Part shown: one piece after another, positions 1-10,806 of the stretch
Numbering within the stretch: position 1 is the stretch's first letter
Layout: every line of letters starts with the position of its first letter
Origin: Symbiodinium natans
Lineage: Eukaryota > Sar > Dinophyceae > Suessiales > Symbiodiniaceae
Assembly: GCA_905221605.1 (NCBI GenBank)
Contig: CAJNDS010002774.1
Coordinates: 218,653 to 282,652 of the forward strand
Direction of reading: 5' to 3'
DNA: 64,000 nucleotides
The notes under the pieces: generated by a model
What the model saw: the letters and a program-made list of their open reading frames with translations, nothing else
Database searches by the model: none
Told to the model about the DNA's origin: nothing
Made by a program: the position numbers and the translations under genes

Positions 1-3000
1 AGAGGATCTGCAAAAGGGTCGGCGGATGATTGGAGGCAGCTTGACTTGGAATTTCAAGCTAAGCCGAACCTGTCCTAGCCCACATTAACCTGTCAGCAGC
101 ACACAGCAAAATTACCAGACCACACAATCATTTGGCAACGAGGGGCTGCCAGATAAAATGAGTTAATGGTCTGGAGGAAAGACGTTTAACTAGCAACTCA
201 CATCTTGACAACGTTCTGGATTGAGTTGCTCTTTGTCGAGCTCCTGACCCTGAAGGCTTGGTGTGAGTGTTGGTTTTGTCTTCAAACAATACGCAAGCGA
301 CAGGTTGCACACCCGAACATTTGACAAAAGACCGCTCGCTCTCACACCCTTGTGTAGCTAGGCGGCTTCAGAAGGGTGGACTTGCCTGCGCCGTTGGGTC
401 CTCAAAACGCTCAGGGAACGGAGATGCAGAGCACCCAATGCGCCCAATGCACAGCCCAACTCCGACACCCTGAGGCCCGTGCCGACGAGTGCGATGCGCG
501 AGTCCAGGTCCACGCCAAGCTCCAGCTTCTCGTAAAGGTGGTCCTCTTCCCAGCTGAGATGTACTGGGATAACCCAATTTGTCCCAATTTCGAAGCCCTG
601 CACCAAACGCAAGACAGCTTGCTTGGGCCAGGGTCGTGTCGTGGCAAGCCCCTTTCTGCCGCCCGCCTCTTTCTTCCCCGAGTATGAGAAGGACACACTG
701 GCGAAGGCCATGACCTGCTCGCTGCCATGAGCAGTCAAGGCGTGTCAAAGGCAGCCTGTAATTTCGAGATGCTTTGCGAGCGCTGCGCACTTTGCGAAGC
801 CCGAGGCCATGGCCGGGGGCGAGATCTTCTCCGAGTCCGGGAAGGAGAACCTGAGCCGTGCATGCCGTGCTCAGGCTCCTTGAAGACAACGGCGCAGAAA
901 TGCGCAGAATTCAGACGACAGTCAGACATTGGACCGGGCCCTTCGCTCGTAGGAAGGATCCGGCATAGGCTTCTCGGTCAGGCCAGCCTACGACAGGAGG
1001 CACAGAGCATGCATTAAGGGACTCCCTGGTGCTCCCCCTCAGTCCTCAGACCTTCTGAAAGAAGGAGGCTGCGGCTTTTGTCCGCTGCCAGGGGAAGCAT
1101 GGGCCCCCAACTTGCAGCTCCATTTAATGTCCATTTAATGGTCCCAACCCACTGCGATGAAACCAAGCACAAAACACGAGTTTGGCCCCATTGGCTCTCC
1201 CTATCCCGTCTGCAACCAAAACCACCTCCACCATCTTGTCGATGATCTTCTGCTTCGACTCTGCCTGATGTGGCCAAAACACGATCCTGCTGTCTTTTGT
1301 TGTGTTCGGCAAGAATCCGCAGAGCCCTTCTTTAACTAGGGTGCGAGGCAATTTTCAAGGGCCCCTACTTCCGTTGTAAGGCACCCGAAATCCAGCAGTT
1401 TTGAGACTGCACGCTGCACATCTAAAACCCTGGGCCTGCACTCGCAAGTTGGCGTAAGTGCCACACGAGCGGATGAACTCCTGCAAGAGGCTTGGAGGGG
1501 GTCTCCTAAGAGCCTGACGTACTCGGAGATCCTTCTATTCTCTCGTTGGGTGTAGGGTTGAGGATGTTTATGTTTCTGCTCTAGGTTTCGGGAGACTTGT
1601 GATAAGCCAGGCTCACTATACCGATGACACAGCTCTCCTGGAGGTGCTTGATGTCATCCTGCTCCTGTGCCGGACACTGGCTTGATACGATGGTGCTCTT
1701 TAATTGCAACGTGCTGGGTGTCCCATGCATTGGGGTTCAGGCGAGGGCAACGGGATCTAAGCAAGTAGTGCAGAAAAGGTGCAACCAATTAAGAACATTC
1801 TCATCCTTTTGGCCAAGGAGTGACGAAGAGAACGACAAAAGACAAAGGATTTGGGAAACAGCGGTTGGCCAGAAAGAGGCTTGGCTCGCGCCCTCCTAAA
1901 CTTCGAGCAGATTGGAGCAGACTTGAAAGTTGAGGCACAAGGCCAGTGCCGGGTGCACCTTCTTGTACTTGGTCAACTGGTTCTTCTCCACTTCTGTTCG
2001 GGTCTTTATGTACCTGGCAGGGAGCTGAGAAGCTGCACCAACCGAACAAAATCTGACGATCGGGACTGGGATTCTACCATGTTCTGCCATGGACATTGGG
2101 ATCAAGATATTTAATGCCAAGCGACTGGTCATAGTTGCCGCCCCAAACGACCAGAGTGCCTCCGGCAAGAATCACCCGGCTGCTGACTTGGAATCCAGAC
2201 TCGTCATGGACACAACCCCAGGCCACTCAAGCCTTTCTGCGTAAGCTGCATGATGTTGGTGCACACTCCGTTCATGAAGTCCTGCTTGGGCCGGGAGGGC
2301 AAGTTGCCCAACAAACGAAAAAGCGGCAGAGGCGGATCCATCTCACAGTGCATCTAGGACCACTAGGAAGTCCTCGGAGTGTGACGTGAACAGGAGCGTG
2401 TTGGGGTAGCGCGACAGGTACTCCTGACCACAGCAGTAGTCACAAGTGGATGCGATGTTTACAGCCCTTGAGAACCATCCTTTCACAAGATCCGCTTTCA
2501 AGTGCCTGCAGGGTGAGGTTGCAGGGTCAGGGTTTCACTGAATCGTCCTAGCCGCCCTAGCCAATCCAGAAAACACGGCCTTTCACCCGCTTTCGCTTTG
2601 GATCGTCTCAGGATCGTTGTCGCATTCTCCCACATGAGACTCTCGCTCCGCCACTCCCTCAGAAACGAGCATTTGCAGCTGCTGAATCAGCTCGTTTACG
2701 TGAGGCTTTCCAGAACCACCCATTGATGCCAACAATGGCCTTATCTGGTGCATGAACAGGCTGTCCTCGGATGTTGCGAACGACGTCAACAGGATGAACT
2801 CGATCTGCAGCTGAATGCTGGCACCATTGGGGTCGTGGAACTCAAGCCAGTAGGCCCCAGAAACGTGTGCAGCACCGAGGCACCTCTTCCCATCGCCGTA
2901 TGCACAGATGGGACAAACAAACGGAAGTGGCGCCGGTTCTTGCGGCGGTGCTTGATGACACAGCCACCCCTGCACCTGCGATGTTTCCGTGAGACCCCCT

Positions 3001-6000
3001 GGAAACCAAAGGCTGTAGGGCGCTCGTTGTGCAGGGCAGCAGCCTCGCACCGTCCTTGGACCAAAGCTCGATCGCATCCTCTGAATCCATACCCGCGAAT
3101 GCAACGGGACCATCCTGCTCTGCAAAAATACCCAGCAAATCGTAGCTGGCAAAGCTGCGCCCATCATCATCAGTCAACACTCCACCTGTCTGCGGGTTAG
3201 TTGTCCAAGCCAAGGGGAGATCTTGGAGCAATTGCCGCAAGGCCGATGAGAACGCGCCCGCGTGCCTGTTTAGCAGGGTGGATGTCGGCCCATCTAGGGT
3301 GTCACCTTCGCCGGATGTCAGCTCACTTGTAATCTCAATTCGCGATATGCGGGCAGGCCAAACGCATTTCATGAAGAGGGGGAACGTACCGATCACAGCA
3401 TTCTGATTGTGCCACAACGAGGTCAAAACCGCAATGACGCAGAGTCACCAGGACGGGCGGCGGTGGCAAGTTCGCACTCGGCTCAGGCGGAATCTGCAAC
3501 GCGTGCCGACAAATTTGGGTCAAGTTCCTGCAAGGTCCGAATAACTGGTCAGGGGATGGCTCGTTAAGCTTGTGAACCGTTGCAGAGCCCGTGCAACACC
3601 TTGGCTTTGTTGGTAAAGCACGGTTCAGTTGAGTCCCTTGCAGTTTTGGTTCGGTTCCCCCCGTCCTGTGAGACTTCAGGGCTCCTTGCCAAGCCTTGCA
3701 GACCGCAGAGCAAGTATGGGCCTGTTGCCAGAGTTGCAGAGCCAACAACATGGCCTCAAAGGGGCTGAGGCCCCATACCCCCGCGCCAATCTGCAACAGT
3801 GTAGTTGAGCAAACAATCCAAGATCGAGGAGCCAACGCTTGCCTTCAGCAGTAAGGACGGCTGATTGGAAGACGCCTGCACAATCCGCGTCTCCTTGAAC
3901 ACGTGAACCAGAGGCCTGTCTGAACTTGAACATTGAGAACCTTCTTCAAGCATTCCACCCTGGCCCAGGGCCGACCACGGGCTCCCAGCGACCCACAGGA
4001 CCCTCGCACCGGAGAGAAGCTGCAGCCCATCCCAGTCTTCGAGGTCCAGCAACCGACGCTGGCATAGCAGAGGATGCAATGGTACCACATCTGCGAAACA
4101 GACACCACATGGACAGCTCTTCTTCGTAAACGATTGAAAGGAACGACCCACAGCTAAACCCCAAACAACTGCTGCGGTGGAAAACACCATTGCACTGGCT
4201 CCATCCACACCCCGACATGCAGCAACTGCGCATCTGGCTGAGCTGGTGGCACCCCTTTGGGCATCCCTTGTGGCTTTTGTGGCACGTCGATCAGCCTGGC
4301 TTGGAGAGCAGCCCGCCATTCTCGCAAACAAGAATCTTTAGACCTTCGCGGCCGGCTCACCAGCGATGCACCCATCGCAATCCCAGTTTTCGGACCCTCT
4401 GCCAATGTCACACTGCAGTACTCGCAACTCAGCGTTCCATGGGCCAGGCTTGCTGAAAGACTGGCTGGAACAACTGACCGTCTTTCATCAGGCCAGAGTT
4501 CCAAGCGCAGCGAGCAGTCATCTATGATCTCACCAATTTCGTAGGTCCGCTTCACATGCAGCTGAACATCCACGTCGCAGGCCCGCAGCACAACGCAAGC
4601 TCACCAATCCGGTGAGGAGATTTGGTTTGCACGATCGAGCTGCTTGGGTCTATGCTTGCGATGTCGACGCAAATGTTGCGGCGAATGGAGAACTTGCTGC
4701 CCGAAACATCATCCACAGTGAAAGTGTCCACCTCGAGCTCCGGTAGGCCTTCAAGGAGAATCTGTGCACCAGTTGCCAAACCATGGCCCGGAGCCGTCAA
4801 CGTCGTTCCGAATCGGCTGCATTCAACCTTGGCAACCTTCACCGGGCTTCTTTCATGGGATCCAGTGCCCATGTCAGGCAGATGGCTGGCTTTGGCCCGA
4901 TATCTCCCGGTGCCACGTATATACGGGGGAAGCAGATGATCCCTACTTCCTTATGCGAGGTCGTGGTGGCTCCTGCATGTGACATGCTGAGTCCTAAGCA
5001 CCCCCCTCCCTCCCAGCCCCGGCCTCCAGCCAGACGCACGCTCCCAAATCCAGGTGGTTGGTCGGCCTGAGGAGATGGAGGAAAGGAACCTTCCAGTGGC
5101 TCCCTGACTCCTTTTGATGTTGCTTCACTCTCGTGAGACGTTTCCGCAGGAAGTGCAAACCCAGGGTTGTGAGCTGACGGAAATTCGCCTCGACTTCCTG
5201 CCGAGAAGCGTTTGGAACAAGCACACACGGGATCCTAACCCAACCCTTCCCCCCCCCCCGGCCCTTTGGGACCCCCCCCCCCATCGCTTGGAGGAGCTGG
5301 GGAGTCCCGCCTTCGGCGGCTCCTCCAAAAGGCGCGAATTTGCTGGAGTTTGGCTTTGGGGTTTTTGGGTATCCCCCCCTGGAACGCCCCTGGGACCCCC
5401 CTGGGACCCCGCGCACAAGCGTTTACAAGTACATGCTTTCGCACCCACAACCAAAAGCCGACAGCGTGTGCAGATGTGTGCAGTGTCGACGTTTCTTTGC
5501 GACTTCCAGTGATGTATATGAAACCACGACTTGAGCCGCTTAGTGGCCCTGGCAAGGAGTACAGCATCTTCGAAGTTTCTTTCGCGTACCAGTTCTGCTT
5601 GCACTATTTGCAGAGACGGTTGCCTCGGTGAGACACCAATTTGTTGATGGTTCGTGTGTTGCCTTATTGTCCTTACCAGGTCTTCCCGCCACAAACCGAA
5701 TCTGACTGGATCTGACCTGGATCTGAGGCCCCCCAAGGCCCCCCGAGGCCCCCCGAGGCCCCCCGAGGCCCCCCGAGGCCCGGTCTCGTCCAAGATCAGC
5801 AGCATCGGCTCGACGAACCTGAGATGAACAGACCAAAGTCCAAGGCAGGACTGAGGACGGCCCGCGAGTGGGGTCCCGCGGTTGCAGATGGTTGCAGATC
5901 CCTGAGGCTATTTGTAAGTACCCTTAAAATAACATGTTTGCTCAAGAGTTCGGCTGCAGGCAACAGTGCTTGTGCCAGCGCCACGCGCATGCGCCAGCCG

Positions 6001-9000
6001 CCAGACATGTCCTTTGTGGCCTGGACGGTACTACTACCGGCATCTGCTGGCTCCACACCCAAAGCAACTCCCAAAGCACTCCAAACCACGCTACGTGACA
6101 ACCTCTCAAGCGGCAATTGAAAGCCTCGAGCCCACACTCCTGCCTTCTGCATCATCTGCGGCGTGAATCCAAGGCCGTGGAGCAACTCACAAGCCCTCCC
6201 AAAGTGTGCAAAAGCTTAACTTACGTGACTTACGTGCATACTTTAAGTGATCAGCAGCGACGCTGCGTTCTGACGGATTGGATCTTTGAAGGCTTGGGAG
6301 CCTCGGCTCAAACGTCGAAGGGTCCATCTTGTCCAGCTTGTCACCGATGACCTGCGCATCGCAGCACTGAGCCAAAGAATGCCAGGAAGCAAGAGCAGCA
6401 AGAGGTCAAAGGTCAAGAGGTTGCATCAGGGGTTCGCACATTTTGTCGGGAAGTTCGACCCATGACCTTGAAGCAAAAAACCAACCTGGAGGTAGTCCGC
6501 GTTCTTTTCTGGATCCTCCTCAAGGAGCTTGATGGAAAGCTCCTGGCTGAAGCCATCGGCCAATTGTTCGACAACAGTATTTCACTTTGGGCCGTTAAGC
6601 AGCGCTCAATTTCAATGGCATCGCTGTCTCCACAAGTGCGCGACAGACGGCTCTAACGCCCTCACTCAACCTCAGGAGCTGTGAGCCTATATCTCATCAC
6701 TACTCGCTCCACCCTTCAGTCTGTTTGGGTTTCTGGGTTTATCGGGTATATAGGGCTTGTAGAGGGGGTGGAGCTTAAAGTTTCGAGGTTGGTTTTTCGG
6801 CTTGGATTTGGGCTGCTGTTCAATAGGCCTCCCCGCCCACGCGCCGCCTTCCCTAGCCTCTAACCATACGCCTTTCTGTATTAGGCCCGAGATCTCATGT
6901 ACTCCGAGCGGCTGAGCCTTTATGTAACAAAGGAGGGCCAAGGATAACAAGAATCCAGTTCCTGCCTGTGGTGTTCTCAAGGCCTACGAACTGTCCAACT
7001 CAGGCCTCCAATCGCTTGTGCTCGTCTGCGACGACATTTACCACTGCCTCTCGGAGACACACAGCTTTTGATTTGTTGAGTTCTGTTCATAAGTGCCAAT
7101 GCCGAAGGTTGCGCTACGGGCAGTGCAGCTCCACCACCACAACTCCTTCTTTGCAGTGTCCGGACCTGGATCGCCGTGGTGTCTTCTGGCTTTGCCTCGC
7201 TGTCCAGGAACCAGATGTCCTGAGAGGATTTGTAGGGAGCCGTCTTAAAGGCCAGATGTTGTCACAAAGGGACAACACGCAGGTTTCTTTTGAAAGCCCC
7301 CCGGAAAGCTAGATTTTGTCCGGGCCCGACAAAAGCCAACCTCTTCGGGAAGCCTTTTGAAAGCCCAGATTTTTTGTCACAGACTGACAAAATAGAAGCG
7401 TCTCTGGAAGCCAAAGAGAGCGACACAAGGATCCCTGCCGGTAGAATCAGCCGGGCAAGGGAGCAAAAGGGAAGCAAAGCTCAAGTGGCAGCCAAAGACC
7501 TTGCCCAAACCCCTATACACACTCACGCTGGGTGGATGGCAGGCCGACGGCGAGGGCAAAGAGGACAGACAAGGCAAACGGGGCCGGCAGACAGACGATG
7601 CAAAAGGTGCACAAGGAGGCCGAATGCCGAAGTGAACGAAGCACCTTCGAGGGCCCTGCTCATGAACTCTCAAAAGATTAAGCAGCTTCTGGTTACTACG
7701 GGGTCCGGAGCACATGCAAAGCCATCATCATAGTCATCATCATTGACGTGTGATGAACAAATGATAAGCGCCCAGCCTTACTTCTCTGTCCTACAGCAAC
7801 ACGACCTATCAGTCGAACATGTCTGCACGTCTGGCTATCATCTTCCCGACACGTATTTGCAGCGCAGGAGGCGATATGATCTGGAATCGGAATCTCGCGG
7901 GCTGCGATGGCAGCAAGCATCGTTGACTTGCCAGATCCATTCCTTGGGTGCAGTCTTCGGGAAGCCAGGATGAACGACATCCAACCCTGAAACACAACCC
8001 TGTGTGATGCAGACCGCACGTGACTGGCCGATGTGGAGCGAATCTCAACATCAAAGTCTCTACACTTTACCCAGCCCACGTCACATGCCAATCAGACCAT
8101 ATCGTCGGCCAAAGTTGAGCTCAAGCTTTGTGTCCTTCCGATACAGCGGGCTTCATAAACTGTCAGCTCCCCATCTTCCCTTACAGATGCCTCACTCACC
8201 CACACTTTAGATGATTAGCTTCTTCGGAAAGCCGACTCGCACAGACCCACATCACTCAATCGTGGAACAATCGTGGCACAATCGTGGAAAACTGCACTCA
8301 TCTGCAATCTGCAGTCGGCCTTGATGAATTCTTTGCCATAAACGCCCAGAGAGAACTGCCTAGGGGGGCAGCACGCTCACCGGCGCATCTCTCGATATCT
8401 CTTGATGAACCTACAAGAGGTGGTGACGGGAATGCAAATTTCTCGCGTCTGCTTTATCAAACGCTGGGTTTCTCAGGAAGCTTGACAGACCCACCCCCTA
8501 CAGGAATCTCATCCCCCACCGCATGGGAGAGCAATATGCCGAGTAGTATATGTTGTGCTTGAAGTCGAACAAACAATAGAGAATCAATGCCGCAATCACA
8601 TTACGCTGGCAGCAGTCCATCACTGTCGTGTCTGCTGTGGGTGCATATGTAGCACGAATTGAGCCCGGCGCTCGATTTTCACATCCATAGCCTGCACAAG
8701 TCAGAAGCTCATCTGCAAGGCTGGGGCGGTTGGGGCTGTTGGGGAGCGGTGCGAAAATGCGGCTCGAACAAATTCCTTGAACACACACGCTTGGCAGCTC
8801 GACAGGTGCCATCTGCTGTCGCTCAAGGCCTGCTGCTGTGAGGCCAACACGCCCGTAACCACTGCAGTCTCGAGCACCTGAAAACTGGTGTTTCCATGTT
8901 TGGCAAAAAAAACAAAGTGGTACATGCGTCCAATCCTTCAGTGCATGCCACAGGCTGCAAAAGTTTTGGCTTAGGATCTTTACTCTTTGGATCTGAAAGT

Positions 9001-9585
9001 TTCAAAGCAGCTCGAAAGATCGCGCGCATGCATCCTTGTGGTTTTCAGTTGAGGCAATTCAACTCCATGAAATCGGATGCGTAGTCCAAACACACTGACG
9101 GGAGCCAGCCGAGTCACGGCTGCCCTTTTCACGTTTCCCTTGAGCATCGCCTCCTTTTGCACCTGACGAATATTCCAGTGTACAACCTCTGCATGGGCGT
9201 AACGCAAGGCGATTGTCTACTGCATCAAAGTACATTGGTCGCAATCACATCAATTTCAACGTCCAGCCGTCCAGCAGCAATCCCAAGCCCGCCATCCACA
9301 TCATGCCCGTCACTGGCCTTATCCACTTGGTCGGCAGCAGCGCTGGCTTTCTTTCCTCCACAGGCATATGAGAGCAACTACTTGTTCAGCTTGCATAAGC
9401 CTTTCTTGCCACAATTGTTCAACACAGTTCCCTGTGCCCGAAACTATGAAATCAAAACCATAATCCTGGAAGCCTACACTATCCTACACTCACATCAAGC
9501 ACGGGTTGGCTTGAATTTTGGGCAACGTTCAAAGTCGGCCTGCAGCAGTCTTAGCCTTGGCCTTGGCTTTTCGCTTTTCATCTTC
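1..9585 (-). CDS. ABC-F family ATPase (ABCF2/Arb1-like), multi-exon, runs off the left edge
   Basis: Soluble twin-ATPase of the ABC-F family, which acts on ribosomes or ribosome biogenesis and has no membrane domain. Exons read on the minus strand, high to low: Lys-rich N-terminus (9585-9540), about 9357-9241, about 9165-9112, TGVLAS exon (8880-8808), 8359-8320, 8134-8085, Walker A1 (7942-7873), 7219-7166, 7047-7006, about 6355-6305, 6185-6144, ABC signature (6020-5962), Walker B (5818-5786), 5066-5024, 2423-2373, 2281-2233, 2159-2126, 2013-1959, 1480-1442, 1264-1226, 714-678, about 552-483, Walker A2 (400-367). The second signature and Walker B lie beyond position 1. The order and the spliced phases match the ABCF2/Arb1 subgroup throughout. 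Donors are a mix of GC, GT and GA. The start codon was not identified; it should lie above 9585. The gene is certain; exact edges of weaker exons are not. Confidence 0.9.
367..714 (-). CDS. ABC-F gene: NBD2 start and Walker A2 exons
   Basis: Exon 714-678 reads VMAFASVSFSYSG. Exon about 552-483 reads EDHLYEKLELGVDLDSRIAL. Exon 400-367 reads GPNGAGKSTLLK. Spliced VG|PNGAGKST is the second P-loop; the split glycine codon is recovered with a GC donor at 482 and a GAG|GA acceptor. The rest of NBD2 is off the left edge or in unresolved exons within 1-366. Confidence 0.9.
1226..2423 (-). CDS. ABC-F gene: end of NBD1 and inter-domain linker exons
   Basis: Exon 2423-2373 reads EYLSRYPNTLLFTSHSE. Exon 2281-2233 reads DFMNGVCTNIMQLTQK. 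Exon 2159-2126 reads GTLVVWGGNYDQ. Exon 2013-1959 reads YIKTRTEVEKNQLTKYKK. Exon 1480-1442 reads EFIRSCGTYANL. Exon 1264-1226 reads AESKQKIIDKMVE. These are the H-switch and linker motifs of ABC-F proteins in order. Donors are GA, GC, GT, GT, an undetermined one, and GT. The 2372-2282 intron has AGGACTTC at both junctions. Confidence 0.9.
2583..4872 (-). pseudogene. Intronless, frame-broken coding unit nested in an ABC-F intron
   Basis: Lies wholly inside the ABC-F intron 5023-2424, on the same strand. Coding-like protein runs almost without interruption but switches frame several times: 4872-4560, 4590-4154, about 4200-3756, 3790-3340, 3340-3080 and 2930-2583. No GC/GT...AG junction explains the switches. 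The first block contains GHGLATGAQILLEGLPELEV, then FTVDDVSGSKFSI and VQTKSPHRIG. That pattern is reminiscent of the FCCH beta-barrel of ubiquitin-activating E1 enzymes, though this is only a suggestion. Later blocks (LQLWQQAHTCSAVCKAWQ; FHDPNGASIQLQIEF) are unrecognised. A processed retrogene that has decayed is my reading; a live gene with assembly indels is the alternative. Confidence 0.55.
5024..5818 (-). CDS. ABC-F gene: Walker B and D-loop exons with a GA-AG intron
   Basis: Exon 5818-5786 reads FVEPMLLILDE. Exon 5066-5024 reads PTNHLDLGACVWLE. The split codon for the Pro after LLILDE is only restored if the intron starts with GA (GACGA|GACCGG) and ends in CTCAG|G. This is a GA-AG intron of 719 nt. 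It contains a GC-rich decanucleotide repeat at 5730-5780. The next intron starts with GC at 5023. Confidence 0.9.
5962..6020 (-). CDS. ABC-F gene: NBD1 ABC signature exon
   Basis: Reads ATKDMSGGWRMRVALAQAL, containing the ABC-F form of the LSGGQ signature (MSGGWRMR). It starts after GTCCAG with GCC and ends before a GC donor (GCCTGC). It joins in phase to the Walker B exon to give ALLFVEPMLLILDE. Confidence 0.92.
6144..7219 (-). CDS. ABC-F gene: exons between Walker A1 and the signature
   Basis: Exon 7219-7166 reads DIWFLDSEAKPEDTTAIQ. Exon 7047-7006 continues AVVNVVADEHKRLE. An exon near 6355-6305 reads VIGDKLDKMDPSTFEPR. Exon 6185-6144 reads LLHGLGFTPQMMQK. Together they reproduce the helical part of NBD1 that ends in the conserved LHGLGF motif. 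At least one further small exon is expected between 7006 and 6355 (candidate coding near 6680-6480) but could not be fixed. Confidence 0.75.
7873..8359 (-). CDS. ABC-F gene: NBD1 start and Walker A (three exons)
   Basis: Exon 8359-8320 reads QFSLGVYGKEFIK and ends at a GC donor. Exon 8134-8085 reads DTKLELNFGRRYGLIG and ends GGCAT|GTGACG. Exon 7942-7873 reads MNGSGKSTMLAAIAAREIP. When joined, the phases are continuous and give the P-loop GMNGSGKST. The following IPIPDHI stretch is typical of ABCF2. The two introns use a GC and a GT donor, with AG|G acceptors. Confidence 0.88.
8808..8880 (-). CDS. ABC-F gene: TGVLAS exon
   Basis: Begins after a CAG acceptor and reads VLETAVVTGVLASQQQ. The VTGVLAS string is a conserved element just upstream of NBD1 in ABCF2-type proteins. 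It sits between the basic N-terminus and the exon reading QFSLGVYGKEFIK, exactly where it is expected. Confidence 0.7.
9112..9585 (-). CDS. ABC-F gene: basic N-terminal exons
   Basis: Three short exons precede NBD1. The first (9585-9540, after a CCAG acceptor) reads EDEKRKAKAKAKTAA. The second (about 9357-9241) reads GKKASAAADQVDKASDG and continues as an acidic/neutral stretch. The third (about 9165-9112) reads VQKEAMLKGNVKRAAVTR. A lysine/alanine-rich N-terminal extension is usual in eukaryotic ABCF2 proteins. Low complexity makes these the least secure exons of the gene. Confidence 0.55.
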
Positions 9586-9859
9586 CTGGAGAAAGATCAA
9601 CACGTTATGTTCGGACAACTCAGAAGCTATGGCAAATCCTACTGGTCGCGGTCGGATTTATGGCAAGTGTAGCAGGCTACGATGCAGTAGCGCTTTAGGA
9701 AAAAACATAGTCTCGGCCAAGCAGTCTGCTACTGCACACAAGCAAAAAGTCGTGCGCAACATGCACCACATCCACCACTTGACTTGCAGTTAAACATACA
9801 GCTGTAAATCAACATTTAAATTTACTTGCAAGTGGCTTGAGTTGCATTGGCTTGGTGCC

Positions 9860-10200
9860 ACGCAGCCTACAAAGCCTACAGCCTAAGACTGCTTGGATGC
9901 ACCTCTCCCCGCCCCATCACCCTATGCTCACCTTGCGGCCCATGGCAATGTCGAGCTCGCAAATAACGCCCGTGCTTTGCACCACCCGATGCTGAAATGC
10001 TGCAATTGGAAAGCCATTGGAAAGTCAGCATGATCTACTAATAGGCAACTGGAATGCATCACGACATGAAAACACACGAAAATTATATCTTAACTGAAAC
10101 ATCAAAAACAATTTGTACATGAATATCACGGCATTGTCATGGGCATCACCATGCGTTTTCAATCTCGAACCTCGTATTCGTATGCAAGAGCAAAAGTGCT
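9860..10200. other. Gene-free spacer
   Basis: Between the ABC-F 5' side and the LINE remnants I see no exon, RNA gene or repeat that I can support. Confidence 0.5.
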
Positions 10201-10223
10201 AGGCAAAACAACTACTTTCGACA

Positions 10224-10500
10224 TCATCCAAGAGTCTGGAATGTCTTTGTTTTTAGGCACTGGATATTTTGCTCTAGCATCAAGCCTTTCAACACCGTAC
10301 CGAGCGTGCGTATCGATGTCACTGGCAATCCATCAGGACCAAAGGCCTTTCTCTTCTTCATTCGCGGAGCGTTAAGATTCTGCATGGTAAAAGGGCGGAA
10401 TAGGGTCGTCACAAACAGCGTAGTAGTGAATGGCCGAGTCCTGGTCCGAAAAGAGTTTATGCGCCAGGTAATCCGCAAAATTTAGCGGCGCGTTGTGATT
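10224..10500 (-). mobile_element. Fragment of a second LINE reverse transcriptase
   Basis: Minus-strand sequence reads NFADYLAHKLFSDQDSAIHY in one frame, then, after a stop and frame change, MKKRKAFGPDGLPV. The latter is the KApGPDGiP motif that opens LINE RT domains, and the former resembles the segment just before it. The wording differs from the corresponding motif of the neighbouring element (RKAPGPDGIP), so this is another element or a distant copy. Nothing recognisable of its remaining RT follows. Confidence 0.7.
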
Positions 10501-10806
10501 TTGAGACCAATTTGAGGTTAAAAACTGCCGCAAAAGTTGAAATGGGGCTCAAACGGTCTGAGCGTGCCTCCACTGAATGATGTGGGGCCATGAAATTGCT
10601 CCTATAGTCAGGAGACAAACCGTTCTTTATCTGATCTGTTTGCAGAGAAGGAACATCATGAACATTTGTACGATCAAAGCGGTCAATCAGGCCGGGCGTT
10701 GTCTTGGTGATTTAGGAATCTCTCTCTCTCGAAGGCGAAAAGCGAGTCCAAGTCTAGACCGCCTGTCAGCAGCCCTGTCTAGCAAGCGGGCTCCCTTCCA
10801 AAAATT

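Noticed and set aside
5125-5805. 226-codon minus-strand frame between ABC-F exons
   Set aside because: It is intron read-through: splice phases of the Walker B and D-loop exons require 5785-5067 to be removed, and the frame is Gly/Arg/Pro-rich from a GC-rich repeat.
8980-9084. FHGVEL-reading exon of the ABC-F gene
   Set aside because: It lies upstream of the TGVLAS exon, whereas the protein order requires it downstream; 8359-8320 fits that position better.
9157-9672. 171-codon plus-strand open frame
   Set aside because: It is the shadow of the Lys/Ala-rich N-terminal exons of the ABC-F gene on the minus strand; its own composition is Ser/Thr-biased and shows no motif.
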